Shown: positions 1 through 11,720, counted from the first letter of the stretch. The stretch: 64,000 nucleotides of DNA from Blasia pusilla (GCA_050084515.1 CM114271.1:56048001-56112000); one strand, 5' to 3'. The notes: generated from the sequence alone by a model not told the origin. Translations and numbers: made by a program.

Positions 1-837
1 ACGAAGCGAAGCTAAGAAAGACTGTGATTTCAAGAGACACATGTTAAAACAGTTAGACTAGAAAAGGGCGTGACCCTTTGTATCAAATTGGTAGTTAGGA
101 CAATTTTGTATTGGATTCACAGGGATCAAAGGACGAGCTAAGAGAACCATAGATCTAGGTAGTTAGAAACAGTGAAGAGACACTAGCTTCATCAAGAATG
201 TTTCGAATCTTAGGATCACTTCCACTCCAGCAAATATTTAAGAAGCAAGGCAAAAGCCATTATCATCATTCTCTTACGAAGTCCTTATGTTGTAGGAATG
301 GTCCGAGCAAGAGAGTAGTACCCTCTCGAGCTTGTATACACTTTGAAGCTTTCTTATTCTTGATGGAGTAGTAAAGCAATCATTCATTCATTCTGATGTG
401 CGATGCTTATGTCTGAGTATTCTTTTTGGGTCTGTAGAATGAGGAGTGAATCAGGAAAACCTTTCTCATCAATGAAATAATCAACATGAGTTGTAGGAAA
501 TCTGTTTGACAGAGAGTAACCTGCCGAGACGGATTGAGTTCCGAAAGTAGGAGAAGACAGCTTCTGTGTTGAGATCTCTATGAGGTTTCTTGATGTCGAG
601 AGGAAAATATACTTGAACATGCTGTCAATTCCACTAGAGAGAATCGAGAAAAGATCCTTTGGTACTAAGAAAGATCATAAGATATTGATAAGACATTGAA
701 TATAACTCACACACATTTAAATACAACTATTACAACAGAATTGTAATTCCGAACTCTCTATTCATCAAGAAATGATCCTCTTGGGGATCAAACTTACTAA
801 ATCGACTATAAAATAGAAACACTTGTACATTACATAT
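1..837 (+). repeat. Ty3/gypsy 5' LTR (left part outside window)
   Basis: Aligns along its length with the complete solo LTR at 13630-14867, so the window begins about 400 bases inside this LTR. Shared landmarks include the stretch 'ggaatggtccgagcaagaga' and a run of cattcatt repeats. It ends in tacattaca and is followed 14 bases later by a primer binding site. No gene lies in it. Confidence 0.85.
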
Positions 838-851
838 AGCAAGAAACTTTT

Positions 852-869
852 TGGCGCCGCTGACGGGGA
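852..869 (+). promoter_or_regulatory. Primer binding site, tRNA-Asp type
   Basis: TGGCGCCGCTGACGGGGA lies just inside the 5' LTR. It closely resembles the tRNA-Asp-complementary primer site (TGGCGCCGTTGCCGGGGA) of many plant Ty3/gypsy elements of the Athila/Tat type. It marks where minus-strand DNA synthesis would start. Confidence 0.8.
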
Positions 870-1253
870 TCATATTCTTTGCTGAAAAGGGAGAGAGATA
901 CATGGGGAATCCGGGAGCGGGGAAAGAAGCCTCGTCTCTTGGAAGACCCAACCAACTAGTGCTTACTGAAGACCATCTGATATCTCTAGCTATTCCCCTC
1001 AGACAATGGATGAAATAAGATAACAACAGATTTGATGCATTGGTGCTAGAAAAGATAGAACAATCAATTAGCCTTGTCAATAAACCAGTCCCCGAACGGT
1101 GCTCAGCCCATGAACGTCAGTTGTACTTGGTGATGACCCGGTACTTCTGTTTATGGGAGGAAAACCTGGCAGGAAGATTAAGAGCACCTAGCACACCTCT
1201 GAAGGCTTAGGAAGTAGAAACCTTTAATTTCCCCTCCATGGACCCCTACCTTT

Positions 1254-2129
1254 TTGCGATCGTGGGTGCGGAAGCAAGTTTCCGGATCCCAGAAGGGGCT
1301 CATGGAAGGCTCCCGGCCCTCTTTGCGAGATCAGCGAGCCGATAGAAGGAGTAAGCAACAAGAAGAGCACCCGGCTTGGAGACCTCCTGGGTTGTCTCCT
1401 AGTCTTCGTCTTCGCGCGAAGCCCAAGAGCAAGAAGAGAGACAGGAACAAACTCTCCCCTACGTCCCCTGCCACTTCGCAGTCGGACGAAGAGTCAACCT
1501 GGGACCCTTTTGGAGAGTCAGGGGACGCGGGGCCAACCCAATCAACTAGAGCGGAGCCGCTACCTCCGCCCTCCCGAGCCTCAAGCCCGGGACCCAGCAG
1601 CAGACCATTCAACATGGCCAATACTAGGAAGACGCTGCTAAGGTACCCCACCTTTGCTAGGGGACGAAGAGATGATGTGGACAACTTTGTGCTGGAATTT
1701 ACCCATGTAGCCAAGGCAAATGGGGAAGGTTCAGAGGAGGACTTATTGCGAGTCTTTCTGGGCCTGCTCAAGAAGCGAGCAAGCCACTGGTATGAGGGTC
1801 TCAGAGCGGACGTCACGGAAACATGGAAGAGGGTATTGGAGTCCTTCCTACATGAGTTCCGCGACCTAGAGTTCGAGGACAGGCTTCTTACGAAGCTCCG
1901 CGACCTGAAATGGAAAAAGAAGGAAACTCTCCGTGAGTACACACAGAGGTTTCGCAGCCTGGTGAATAAACTAGAACACACCACTACCTTGCAAGTGATA
2001 GATTGGTTTGTGTCAGGATTGTCTAGGGAAATGGACCGGTACTGCGGGCAAGGCCAACGTGATTCCCTCAAAGCAGTCATTGCCTCCGCAGAGGCTTACG
2101 AAGCCTTAGAGAAGTCCCGTAAAATGTGA
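1254..2129 (+). pseudogene. Retrotransposon Gag, capsid region
   Basis: A 291-residue frame. The N-terminal 120 residues are basic, Ser/Pro-rich and of low complexity. Residues about 125-290 show the Ty3-type Gag capsid pattern: an FARGRRDDVDNFVLEF-like start, a 'HWYEGL' tryptophan region and a long helical part ending in a leucine- and basic-rich stretch with YTQRF. Gag would form the virus-like particle that packages element RNA. A stop closes the frame at 2129, although the same frame continues downstream with zinc knuckles, so the original polyprotein was probably longer. The first codon of this frame is not necessarily the true start. Confidence 0.8.
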
Positions 2130-2390
2130 AGACGGCGTCACCAACGCCGAGGTTCGTCGCAAACTAGTGCTTCGTCAGAGGACGAAGCATCCTCCACAGA
2201 CACGGAATCCTCTATGGGGGATACTTCGGAGTCCTCGGACTCGGAACAAGACGCAAAATCTAAACGGAAAGGAAAGAGCATGCGCCACCACTCTCCCAAG
2301 CACCAAAGGAAAACCCGACCCACAAAACACCTTCGCTAGCGGTCCGAAAGTCCAGTAAGGGGGACAGCAAGGAAGGCCGACAAGTCGGCC

Positions 2391-3284
2391 ATGGAAGAGT
2401 TGAGTAAGCAAATGGCAGAACTGAAGGTACATCTGGCGGCCCAGAAGGACCCGAGAAGACGGCCAGGTCTGATGAGGCCCAACATTTGGTGCAGTACCTG
2501 CGGATCCCAAGGGCATACTGCCCAGGAATGCCACGTGCAGAGGGATGTACGTTGGATCCAGGAAGATCCCACTACTGAAGAAGGGTGGTATGAACCCGAA
2601 CAGTGGGAAGGGTGCTATGCCATCCAAGCTGTGCCACCCCCAAATCCCAGACGAAGTTGGATCACCCGATATGTACCTTTGGAATACGGGGAGTAGAGAC
2701 CCTTGAGGCAGATTATGGGCGCGGCGGCCTTCACGCCACCCATAAAAAGGAATTGTTGTTATAATTGCGGTGCGGCTGACCATTGGGCTAATAATTGCCC
2801 AAACCCAAAGCGGCCAGTAGGACTCAATCCCTTATGCGGGAATTGCAAGAAAGGCGGGCACACTGCAGTGGAATGCCCGGAGCCCAAGGTTCCACGGTTG
2901 TTGGTAAAATATGTCAACACTCCAGCAGCCCAACCAGAGTCCAAGACTGATGTAAATGTACAACTCGTTCGCCTGGAAGAGTTAGGGTCCCCCAGGCCAA
3001 AGCGAGTCACTATCAGAGAGGAAGACTTGAGCAGAGCGGACACCGGAGAATGGTCGAACTGGCCCAAAGAATTCCAAGAAACCCTTGTGGCTGTCACCAT
3101 GAGGTCCAAGACCGCAAAGACCCCCAAGGCAAGGAAAGGTGCTTCGTCTTTGCGCGAAGCTCAAGACCCCAAGACGAAAGGTGTTGACACCTTCCGCGCC
3201 GGCAAGGCCATCCTAAAAGGTGATGTGGACCCGGCCCTCGATCAAAGTCATCCTAAGTACTTCCATCAGGATATTGAGGACTAG
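2391..3284 (+). pseudogene. Gag nucleocapsid region with three zinc knuckles
   Basis: Two open stretches (2391-2696 and 2703-3284) in the same frame, separated by a stop. The first carries CSTCGSQGHTAQEC. The second carries CYNCGAADHWANNC and CGNCKKGGHTAVEC. All fit the CX2CX4HX4C nucleic-acid-binding knuckle of retroelement nucleocapsids. A highly charged linker follows (about 2940-3280). The stops show decay of one original gag-pol frame. Confidence 0.8.
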
Positions 3285-3296
3285 GTTCGGGCTCAA

Positions 3297-3735
3297 GTGC
3301 GTCAGGACCAGGGACCAGAAGGGAGGAGAAACGCCACCGAGCCGACGAGAACCGGAATGACTCCGGCAGTGCAAGCCATCGCGACGTCACCACTGGTCTT
3401 AGAAGCCTACGACCTACTCAGGGACCTGGCGTCAATCCCGGCCAATATAACCCTCTTGCAATTATTAATGGATAACCCGGTGTATGGCAAAATTTTGCAG
3501 CAGTGGAAGATAAGCTGTAAAAAACCCAAGAAGTCGGCAAAGCATCTACCAGTAGTGGATCTGTTCCGTATTGAAGTGGAAGACTTGGGAGCACCAAAGA
3601 TAGAGGTAGAGATTGAGGGGCACACCATTAAGAAGGTGCCCATTGACTCAAGAAGCGGAATTAACATTATGACAGAATAGACAGCTCGGGCACTAGGATA
3701 TACGGAGTACGAGCCCTCCGAGAAGTACCTGCGGT
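3297..3735 (+). pseudogene. Retroviral-type aspartic protease, degenerate
   Basis: Residues 85-127 of the 3297-3680 frame resemble the N-terminal half of a Ty3 protease. The active-site loop reads IDSRSGINIMTE, where this family normally has Asp-Ser/Thr/Gly-Gly; arginine replaces the glycine. A stop follows at 3678-3680, and sequence resembling the rest of the domain continues in the same frame to another stop near 3770. The protease would have cut the polyprotein; this copy very likely cannot. Confidence 0.65.
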
Positions 3736-5820
3736 TTGCAGATCAGTGTCGGAAGCGACCCCTCGGATAGCTCACTCAGATTCCGACCATGCTCGGGGGG
3801 GGTGCTATTTCTGTTGGACTACTTAGTCTTGCAGCCCCTGACCACCACGGGCTATCCCTTGCTCATTGGACGACCCTGGTTGTATGGTGCGCGAGTGATG
3901 ACGGATTGGAGGAGGAGACGTTTTACGTTCCAAGCTCCGGACCAGGTCTCCACGCGGCTCATCAAGTTGTCGTGGAAATCACGACCGCCCCAAGGAGAAA
4001 CGCCACCGACCGACGAGGGCTATACATTAGACCAAGAGCAAACTACAGCTACTGAGTCCTCGTCCAATGTATATTATTTAGAATGTTACGAAATAGACGA
4101 GGGGTCGATACCTAGCAAACCATTGTCGACCCGAGAAGAAGAGAAGCTGGGTCATAGCACATTCCTGTTTACAGAGAGTATGGTTCAAGACAAGGACTAC
4201 ATACCAGTCTTAATTACAGATCAGAAGTCTTTATGCCTCTCGGCGGATTTTTCGCCCACCGAACTCCTGAAGTATAAAAGATTATTGTTTGAGTATTTGG
4301 ATGTGTTTGCATACTCCATGGATGAAATGACAGGCATTCTAGCACGGTATGGTGAACACAAAATTTACCTAAAAGAAGGTGCGGTCCCGGTACGAATGAG
4401 GCAGTATCGCCTCAACCCGAAATACTCGTTACTAGTCAAGGACGAGATTGACCAGCGTCTCGGAGCAGGAATAATTTATCCAGTGTTAACTAGCAAGTGG
4501 GTGTCTCCCATTGTGATTGTACCCAAGAAACAAACGGGAAAAATTAGAGTGTGCCAGGATTACCGGAAATTGAATGCGGCCATCTTAAAGGACCATCACC
4601 CTCTACCTTTTACTGACAATATTTTGGACAAAGTTGCCGGCCACGAGCGGTATACTTTCTTGGATGGATACTCGGGTTATAACCAAGTATCCATACGAGA
4701 AAAAGATCGGCCCCTCACCACTTTCACCACGGACAGGGGAACGTTTGCGTATCGCGTAATGCCCTTTGGGTTGTGCAATGCCCCAGCTACCTTCCAACGA
4801 ATAATGATCTCCATCTTCCAAGAGTATCTACGGAAGTTTGTTGAAATTTTCTTGGACGATTTCTGTATCTTTAGTACAGAGGCCGAACACTTGGCGAAAT
4901 TAGAATTAACCCTCGCACGTTGTCATGAAGTGCACTTGTCCCTCCATCCGGAAAAATTGTATATTGCTATGAAACAAGGGATCTTGTTGGGGCACAGAGT
5001 GTCGGCGCAAGGAATTGAGGTCGACAAGGCTAAGGTGGATATTATCGTCGTATTGGAACCACCCACCAATCTCCAAGAATTGAGAGGATTCTTGGGACAC
5101 ATCGGATACAATCGGCGATTAATTAAAGATTATGCGGTAAAAGCAGGAGCTCTTACTGCATTACTTAAAAAATCTACCGAATGGGAATGGACTCCAACTT
5201 GCCAAGCGGCATTTGACACTTTAAAAGGGGCATTGCAAACAACTCGTGTACTCCGGTCCCCTGATTGGACCAAACCCTTCCACGTATATGTGGACACATC
5301 CTTGTTTGCCATTGGAATGGTGCTCAACCAACTAGATGACAACAAACATGACTTTCCGGTTTACTACGCCGGACGGCAACTCTCTTCGGCGGAACAGAAA
5401 TATACAACCACCGAACGAGAGGCGCTAGGCATGGTCTTCTCGTGTAAAAAGTTTCGACACTATTTATTGGGTTACGAATTTGTTTTCCATGTCGACCATT
5501 TTGCGCTCAGACCATTAATGGTAAAGGCGGACTTGTCCGGTCGTATTGCGCGATGGATCCTTCTGCTCCAAGAATTCACATTCGATGTGGTCACCCGTGC
5601 CGGCAAGGTGCATACCAATGCCGATTTTCTTTCCAAGTTAAGGATGACGAACGCGGACCTCACCCATTCCGTCGATGATACCTTTCCCGACGAAGACTTG
5701 TTCCATATTACAGAAGACCGGTTGTGCAAGTCCTTTTATGAGGGTATTTTGCATTTTTTTAATTACTTTGCAACTTCCAGGCCCTATGACAGCGGAGGAG
5801 CGCGCAGTTTTCTTACATAA
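3736..5820 (+). pseudogene. Reverse transcriptase and RNase H of Ty3/gypsy element
   Basis: A 694-residue frame, the longest intact piece of the element. The first 70 residues are the protease C-terminal end, reached by a frame change near a G run at 3793-3800. Reverse transcriptase follows: KWVSPIVIVPKK, RVCQDYRKLN, YTFLDGYSGYNQV, MPFGLCNAPATFQR and the catalytic FLDD (about 4852-4863). RNase H begins near HVYVDTSLFAIG (about 5281) and runs through TTTEREAL to HVDHFAL and NADFLSKL. It would copy element RNA into DNA and degrade the template. Confidence 0.9.
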
Positions 5821-6476
5821 GATAGGACCATTTGAGATATGTCAGGGAATCCTATTCAAATTAGGTGCGGATGAAGAGTATCGACGATGCTTGGAAGCAG
5901 ACGAAGTTCCCCAGGTCATCAGAGCCATGCATACGGCTGATTCTGGTGGACATTATGTGGTAAAAAATACCATCAAGAAAATCTTGGCCGTAGGTTATTG
6001 GTGGCCAACTATGTACAAAGATGTAGGTCACTTTATTCAGAGTTGTGATGCTTGTCCAAGAGCAGGTCGACCCACGGCAACCTCGCGGTGGCCTTTGGTA
6101 CCTATCATGCCCCTAGCCCCTTTTGAAAAATGGGGTATTGACTTTGTAGGACCTATCTCCCCCGCTACTCGCCAAACACGGCGGAAGTATATTCTCATAG
6201 CCACCGACTATTGTACTAAGATGGTCGAGGCGGTGGCCACGCGCAAAGATGACAGCGAAGCAGTGGCCAAATTTTTATACGAGATGATTATCACTCGTTA
6301 TGGCTGCCCATTGGAATTAGTAGGTGATCGGGGCACTCACTTCTTAAACAAGACTATTGAGTCTCTCACTTCCCACTTTCTGATTAAGCATTAGAAAACC
6401 ACGACCTACAACCCTAAAGCCAATGGGTTGACGGAAAAATCTAACGGCCTGATCTGCCGCGTGGCAAAGCCTGCCT
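5675..6476 (+). pseudogene. Integrase of Ty3/gypsy element, 3'-truncated
   Basis: The frame overlaps the end of the RNase H frame with a shift. It shows the HHCC zinc domain (MHTADSGGH ... CDACPRAG, about 5925-6060), then the DDE core: GIDFVGPIS with the first Asp (about 6137) and VGDRGTHF with the second (about 6322-6345). A stop at 6392-6394 follows FLIKH. Past it, the same frame reads YNPKANGLTEKSNGL with the third catalytic Glu (about 6434). Similarity ends at about 6476, so the C-terminal domain and 3' LTR are missing. Confidence 0.85.
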
Positions 6477-6630
6477 TGATCTTCCATCTCTCTGCCTTGT
6501 CCTAGGAGCTTCGTGATTCACTTATTCTTCTTCATAATAATAAATAATCATAATCAAAATCATAATATACAAGAGTTTTCGTTGAATAAAAAGATATATT
6601 CTTCAAGATTACAAAATTGTGGATATCACA
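6477..6630 (-). repeat. Inverted 5' end of the same LTR family
   Basis: The reverse complement of this stretch starts TGTGATATCCACAATTTTGT and follows the first 150 or so bases of the solo LTR at 13630, including 'gtgaatcacgaagctcct' and 'ggcagagagatggaagatca'. It is therefore an LTR 5' end in the opposite orientation to the element it abuts. The tip falls exactly at 6630, where MULE-like sequence begins. Confidence 0.8.
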
Positions 6631-7777
6631 TCTGGCGGCCCTTCCTCAATCAGAAATCGTTTGACCGCAAGCTCGTGAGTCTTTCATAGCAGTGGATGAA
6701 AATTTTCTCTCAGTTTGATTTCTTCTCCAAATTGGAACCGTCTTTGTATCCAAGGATGTTAGGGTGGACGGTACAGACATAATAAGTGAGACACTCCAGC
6801 CAGTGATTGCAGACCGTAAAGTATGGAATCTCCTACCTCTAGCAAATGGTCAATACAGAGATTATGGCTTGCCCCTGAATTCCTCTGTTTCCCAAGTAGA
6901 CGGTCGAGAATTTCCTAGTGCACCGAGCTCTACGTTTGCAACTCCTAGCTTAGTAGATCCGGCTTTGACTCCAACTTCACACGCTCGTAACAATGTTGTA
7001 CTTCCTGAAGACATTCCGCATGTTATCAACCTCAGTGGATCTGTCGGACACCAACCGGGCCCTCCGTCCGCCTACTCGTTCCTGTTGCGAGTATCAGGCT
7101 ATAGTTTGCTATCGTCTCTGGCCTTGAAAATGTTCAAGCACATTCTTGTCAACGAGTTGCCGCCCACGTACGATGGTATTTGCATTTTTGAGTTGCCTCC
7201 ACTTGCAGCTCTTGCTCAAAAGAAAGATGGAGGACGCTTGAAGGGTATGGACAGAAAGTCTGATTGTCATCGATGGTGCAGGCTTCAACGGACAAGTGCT
7301 TCAATTCCATATGGTCCTTGGATTGTCTCCCACCGCCAATGCGTGGGAGCCTTGGAGTGTAGAAGTCCAGCATGCCCGTATCTAGAGCGCAACGAGCGAG
7401 TCAATACCTCGCAACTCCCCCCCAAGAATGCAAAAACTCCATACGAGGTCGGTGCCACCATACCGCCGAGAGGCCATCGATGTCCTATTGTCAGGCATCC
7501 CCCTTCTGCGTTGGAGCGTGTCATGCTTACATATTTTTCATTGTCCATGACTTGGGCTCCACGTCAGAGTACACAAGGCTGGCAGTTCATGTTGGCTCCC
7601 ACACTCATCCTGTGACTGATGCAATTCAAAGACACATCAAGGAGGATGTGGTGAAGAAAACTGTCGAGGTCTACAGAAACTCTCCTGGTTCAAAGCCCGG
7701 AGTGATCAAGCTCACAACAGCATCACAAATTTTTGAACAATTTCTTGGAATCCCTGAACAGGGCGAGATCACAACTG
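6631..7777 (+). pseudogene. MULE-type transposase, N-terminal fragment
   Basis: Nearly identical in sequence and protein to 23878-25020. The frame 6764-7615 reads VWNLLPLANGQYRDYGLPLN and later a Cys-rich stretch with CxW and 'CRSPACPYLER', then shifts frame to keep 'DAIQRHIKEDVVKK'. It ends at about 7777, inside the LGIPEQGEIT segment, where the 3' module starts. Here the reading frame across 'SSLALKMFKHI' is intact, whereas the 24-kb copy has lost one base. No catalytic core is present. Confidence 0.75.
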
Positions 7778-8697
7778 CTCATTCCGACGGGTTGCAACTT
7801 TTCACTTTTTGACCACTGCAACTTTTCAACCATTTCCAAGCAAGTTGTCGGATTTCGACAAGTTGGCTGCTTGAGTGATCGGACTCTTTCCCTGGGAGAC
7901 CAAATTCTGAGGCTTCTTCACTTTTGGCTCGTTGCCCTAGTGTTGTCAAACCAGTCTTAGGCTTCTTTTCTTCTCTAAGACGTGTTGGATTCCTATAACC
8001 TGTCGGATTGCCATTTCGGATTCCCAAACAGTTGAATTTTTGTGGGTGCAGGGTGGAATGGAATCACTTCTCAAAATATTTCCTTTGTTATGGTGAGCTT
8101 TCTTGTAAGGGGTGCAAGCCATCTGATTTCGAAGGGTTGCAAGAGTTGGAACCTGTAAAATTCCGACGGGTTGGGAGGGGTGCAGCTTCTCGGTTTATGA
8201 GATTTAGGATGTGAATGAAGGGACATCAGTTCCTCTTTACTCGAGAAAGCTAACAATATTTTGGTCAATTATCGTCTCTTGTGCTCACATTTCACAAAGT
8301 TGGTCTTTATTTGAACCTTTCATTGAGATGAGATTGCTACTTCTGGTCACATTATTTGCCAATGGTCCTCCAACAAAAATAGCCCTGGCGCAGCCTTTTG
8401 TAGACTGAGACAGGCAATGTGAAGAAACTTAGGCTCACATGGAGAGTGATGGAAAAATTTTGTAGTGGTCTTATGATCTCTACTTGTTTTTTGCCCCTTG
8501 AAAAAAGGAGGTTTCTTAAGGCCCGAATGTGGACCACTACCTACTCTCTTCTAAAGATTTCATGAATTTGAAAGCAAACAAAAATTTCAAATATGTCAAA
8601 AAATTTTGAAGAGAGGAGGCGGATTTGGCCCTTTTTTTTGAAGAGAGACTCTCCTCTCTTCCTCTCTTCCTCTCTCCTGCCAGAATACCAGCCCCCA
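7778..8697 (-). repeat. 3' module of the methyltransferase element, copy A (inverted)
   Basis: The reverse complement matches copies at 10899, 11725 and 16184. The order is a 'gggggctggtattctggcagg' end, purine-rich 'gagaggaagagagg' run, 'aaatccgcctcctctcttc', 'gtaggtagtggtccacatt', 'catcactctccatgtgagcc', then 'caagcaagctcaccataag'-like sequence. In copies C and D this module directly follows the C-terminal exon of the leftward methyltransferase-like gene, so I read it as that element's 3' end. It has no coding capacity of its own that I can defend. Confidence 0.7.
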
Positions 8698-9544
8698 TGT
8701 AAATACACCCAATATACATATCCCACGAGTTGCACTCTGCTCGGAATTTGACCCATATGCTGTGTTCATACTCGAGCCATGTGCTGATGATCTCACACAT
8801 GTCCACCATGAAGTCTCTGATGAAGAAACCAACACCCTTCATACCTCTGTTGTTGTCCGCCTGGGTGCTGCACATCTTTCCAAACCATGCATAGTGCGGT
8901 ACATGGGGTATCTCCATTAACTTGGTTTCCCAAGTTTCCTAACCACCGCATATATGTATTTTATTTTTCAGCAAAACTTCAGCAACCTCCAACTGCTTCA
9001 TTGCATGGGTTAGTCCATAGAAGTTCCAGGTACCCAAACGGAGACCTGTCACTAAGAGGGTTGGGGGTCGGCGGGCACGCTTTTGGAGTAGGTGTGGTTG
9101 CTTGCAACATGGAACCTCTTCATGTGCAGGCTCTTCATCGCTGGTTCCTTGGAGAGCACTAAAGATATTAGCTGTGTAGATCACCAACAGTCTTGTGGAG
9201 ATGGGCCTCTCCTGCAAGCTGGAACCACCCTCGACTACCATAGCCCTCCAATTATAGGCACGTCTCAATTCTTGAGACACATGGTTTTTGTGGCAAGCCA
9301 AGTATTGGCCTCCTCTGCCCTTGATGGATGCCTTGAAGATACATTGACGGCCATTCATCATCCAAGTAACTCCAGCAGTAGCCATGAATTCAAAGCCCAA
9401 AGTTGCGCACATGATCTTAAATGAGACAAAGTCTATTGTGGGACGTACACGGAAAATGATCATGTGGAACCGTTGTCTCCTCCTATAGACCAGATTGAAC
9501 TCTTTGCCCACATCCGAACTGCAGGGGGCCTTTGATCGTCTCAC
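8698..9544 (-). pseudogene. LINE (non-LTR retrotransposon) endonuclease fragment
   Basis: Read leftward from 9544, the frame ends in RLGTWNFYGLTHAMKQLEVAEVLLKNKIHICGG. This is the opening of an apurinic-endonuclease-type domain of LINE ORF2 (family pattern GTWNVxGL ... D/HICxxQET). A TAG then interrupts, followed by ETKLMEIPHVPHYAWFGK and GVGFFIRDFMVD ... SIWVKF ... WDMYIGCIYM (8917-8700), the continuing domain. The endonuclease would nick target DNA. The reverse transcriptase is absent: similarity stops at 8697, where the 3' module begins. Confidence 0.7.
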
Positions 9545-9782
9545 ATAAACATGACGGTTTCCCCCTCCCAGCTTGGGGATGCACTTTTGATCTGCACTTT
9601 TGATAGGTGAACTGATACGGGGGCTGCTATTCTGGCAGGAGAGAGGAAGAGAGGAGAGTCTCTCTTAAAAAAAAAGGCACAAAAGGGCAAAAAAACTGAA
9701 ACTCTCTTCAAAAAATATGAAGATTATGGATAATAAGTGAGTAATTTTTTTGGAGATTTTTTTTGAAGAGAGGAAACTTAGT
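9545..9782. other. No gene; partial 3' module end
   Basis: At about 9619-9690 there is a plus-strand copy of the 3' module tip ('ctattctggcaggagagagg', then purine run and 'gagagtctctct'). With copy A it flanks the LINE fragment as an inverted pair. The remainder is A/T-rich. I see no coding sequence. Confidence 0.55.
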
Positions 9783-10085
9783 GCAACCCGTCGGAATCCG
9801 ACGGGTTGCAATTTTTTTTTTTTTTTTTTTTTTTTGGGTTAAGGAAAAATTATCATTTTTTGGGGTTTTTTTAACATTTGCAACCCGCCGGAGTCCGACA
9901 GGTTGCTTTCTAGGCATCATGGCGACCTGCCAGACTCTGACGGGTTTCTTTTTGGCCTCAAAAGCAACCCGTCGAAGTCCGACGGGTTGCAAACGTTGAA
10001 AAAACCCCAAAAATTGAAAAAAATCCTTAACCATAAAAAAAAGAACCAAAAAAAGTTGCAACCCGTCGGATTTCTGACGGGTTGA
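9783..10085. repeat. Palindrome array 1 (five units)
   Basis: Five copies of the window's common palindrome at about 9783-9809, 9880-9906, 9922-9948, 9964-9990 and 10057-10085. The consensus half-site is CAACCCGTCGGA, then a central base, then the reverse complement TCCGACGGGTTG. Several copies carry mismatches. They sit in A/T-rich sequence with long A or T runs. Confidence 0.85.
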
Positions 10086-10898
10086 AAAGGTAAAAAAATT
10101 AGAAAAAAAAAATTCAAAGTTTTTTTTCACCACCAATTTTTTTTGGAAAAAAATTGCCTTCTCAACTTGTCAAAACTTTCCTCTCTCCAACCTATCGGAA
10201 ACTCTCTTCAACCTGTCGGAAACTCTCTTCAAACCAAAAGAGCCCTAGGGGTTGTCAATATCTTCCTCTCTCCTCTCTTCCTCTCTTCCTCTCCTCTTAC
10301 CGCTCTTGCTCGTTTGTATGCTTTTTTATGTAGATTTCGTATGGGATAGTGGCGCATGAAAGTGTTGCCCAATTTTTGATAGGATTTGAGTATGGGGATT
10401 AGGTTTTCCATGTTTGTGCTCTTGAGAGTTCCATGAAGCTTTTTGGTTTTTTTTTACACATTTACCATATTATTTTTTCGTAGGAGAAATCAACACGGAA
10501 GGGCTACCAAATTTTTCATTGGAGAAGAGGCCACAAGTTGCACGATATTCGTCCCCAATTTCTAAAGAGAGGTTGAACAAGCAATCTAATTTCATGACGA
10601 CTAAGATGATGTAGTTTTGCATGCTATCAAAGAAATGGTGCACGATGTGGATATATGAGCATGAAGTTGTTATCCTTTCCTTGGGATGCCATAGCCAACT
10701 TGTGACGAAAGGAGCAATTTCAAAAAAATTGGGAAAAAGAAATCCTTATGTGAGAGGTAGAAAAGTAAAAATCATTAATTTTTAGAGGGCTAGCAAGTAA
10801 AACCCTTTCGTGGGAAGGAAGTTGAGTGAAAAATGTGATTGAGGGAGTTGACATTTGGAGGATACATTGTGAGCAAGAGTCCAAGTTGGGGCAGATTG
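10086..10898. other. Non-coding stretch with low-complexity repeat
   Basis: Half-palindrome remnants ('caacctatcggaaactctct') lie near 10189-10230, followed by a pyrimidine-rich run (10263-10305) that recurs at 28270-28325. From 10350 to 10898 the sequence is A/T-rich with no reading frame or motif I recognise. Confidence 0.5.
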
Positions 10899-11720
10899 GG
10901 GGCTAGTATTTTGGCAGGAGAGAGTAGGAGAGGAGAGGAAGAGAGGAAGAGAGGAGAGTCTCTCTTCAAAAAAAAGGGCCAAATCCGCCTCCTCTCTTCA
11001 AAAATTTTTGAGATATTTGAAATTTTTGTTTGCTTTCAAATTCATGAAATCTTTAGAAGAGAGTAGGTAGTGGTCCACATTTGGGCCTAAAGAAACCTCT
11101 TTTTTCCAGGGGGCGAAGAAAAAGTAGACATCATAAGACCACTACAAACATTTTTCCATCACTCTTCATGTGAGCCTAAGTTTCTTAACATTTCCTGTCT
11201 CGGTCTACAATAAGCAGTGCCCATGGGTATTTTTGTTGGAGGACCTCCCGGATGCGCATCGGTACGATGCCAACCTCTCTTTTTGCAGTGATTGTTGCCT
11301 GCATCATGGCCTCCCCTGGATTGCCTCATAACCAACTTTCTGTTGGTTATGAATGGTGTCTGCTCAAGACCAACTTTGTGAAATGTGAACACATGAGACG
11401 ATAATTGAACCAAAAGATTGTTAGTATGCTGGGGTAAAGAGGCGATGTCCCTTCATTCGGATCCTAAATGTGAGAAACCGAGAAGCCGCACCCTCCCAAC
11501 CCGTGAAATTTTACAGTTGCAACTCTTGCAACCCATCGAATCAGATGGCTTGCACCCCTTGCAAGCAAGCTCACCATAAGAAAGGAAAGATTTTGAGAAG
11601 TGATTCCATTCCACCCGCACCACTAAAATCCAACGGGTTGGGAATCCGAAATGGAAATCCGCAGTAGTAGGAATCCTACACATCTTAGACAAGACAAGAA
11701 GCCTACAACTGGTTTGGGGT
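10899..11720 (+). repeat. 3' module, copy B
   Basis: Begins 'ggggctagtattttggcagg' and follows the module described for copy A in plus orientation. It ends after 'ttagacaagacaagaagcct' at about 11720, immediately before copy C. B and C are therefore tandem copies of about 820 bases. Confidence 0.75.

Larger units (their letters stand above)
1..6476 (+). mobile_element. Ty3/gypsy retrotransposon, truncated
   Basis: The order is LTR, primer site, gag, zinc knuckles, protease, reverse transcriptase, RNase H, integrase, all on the plus strand. Integrase after reverse transcriptase places it in Ty3/gypsy. The reading frame is broken by several stops between 2130 and 3735, by a frame change near 3790 and by a stop at 6392-6394. 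The internal region ends at about 6476, just after the third integrase catalytic region, where it abuts an inverted LTR end. The left end lies outside the window. It is a dead copy. Confidence 0.9.

Noticed and set aside
1331-2080. Leftward 249-residue frame opposite Gag
   Set aside because: Shadow of the Gag frame; composition is Arg/Ser-rich noise with no domain, while the plus frame matches Gag.
6631-7777. Independent host gene encoded by the 6764-7615 frame
   Set aside because: It is collinear with the MULE relic at 23.8-25.0 kb, loses frame before its end and is cut by a repeat junction.
8939-9162. Plus-strand frames over the LINE fragment
   Set aside because: The minus frame matches the LINE endonuclease start; the plus frames are its shadow.
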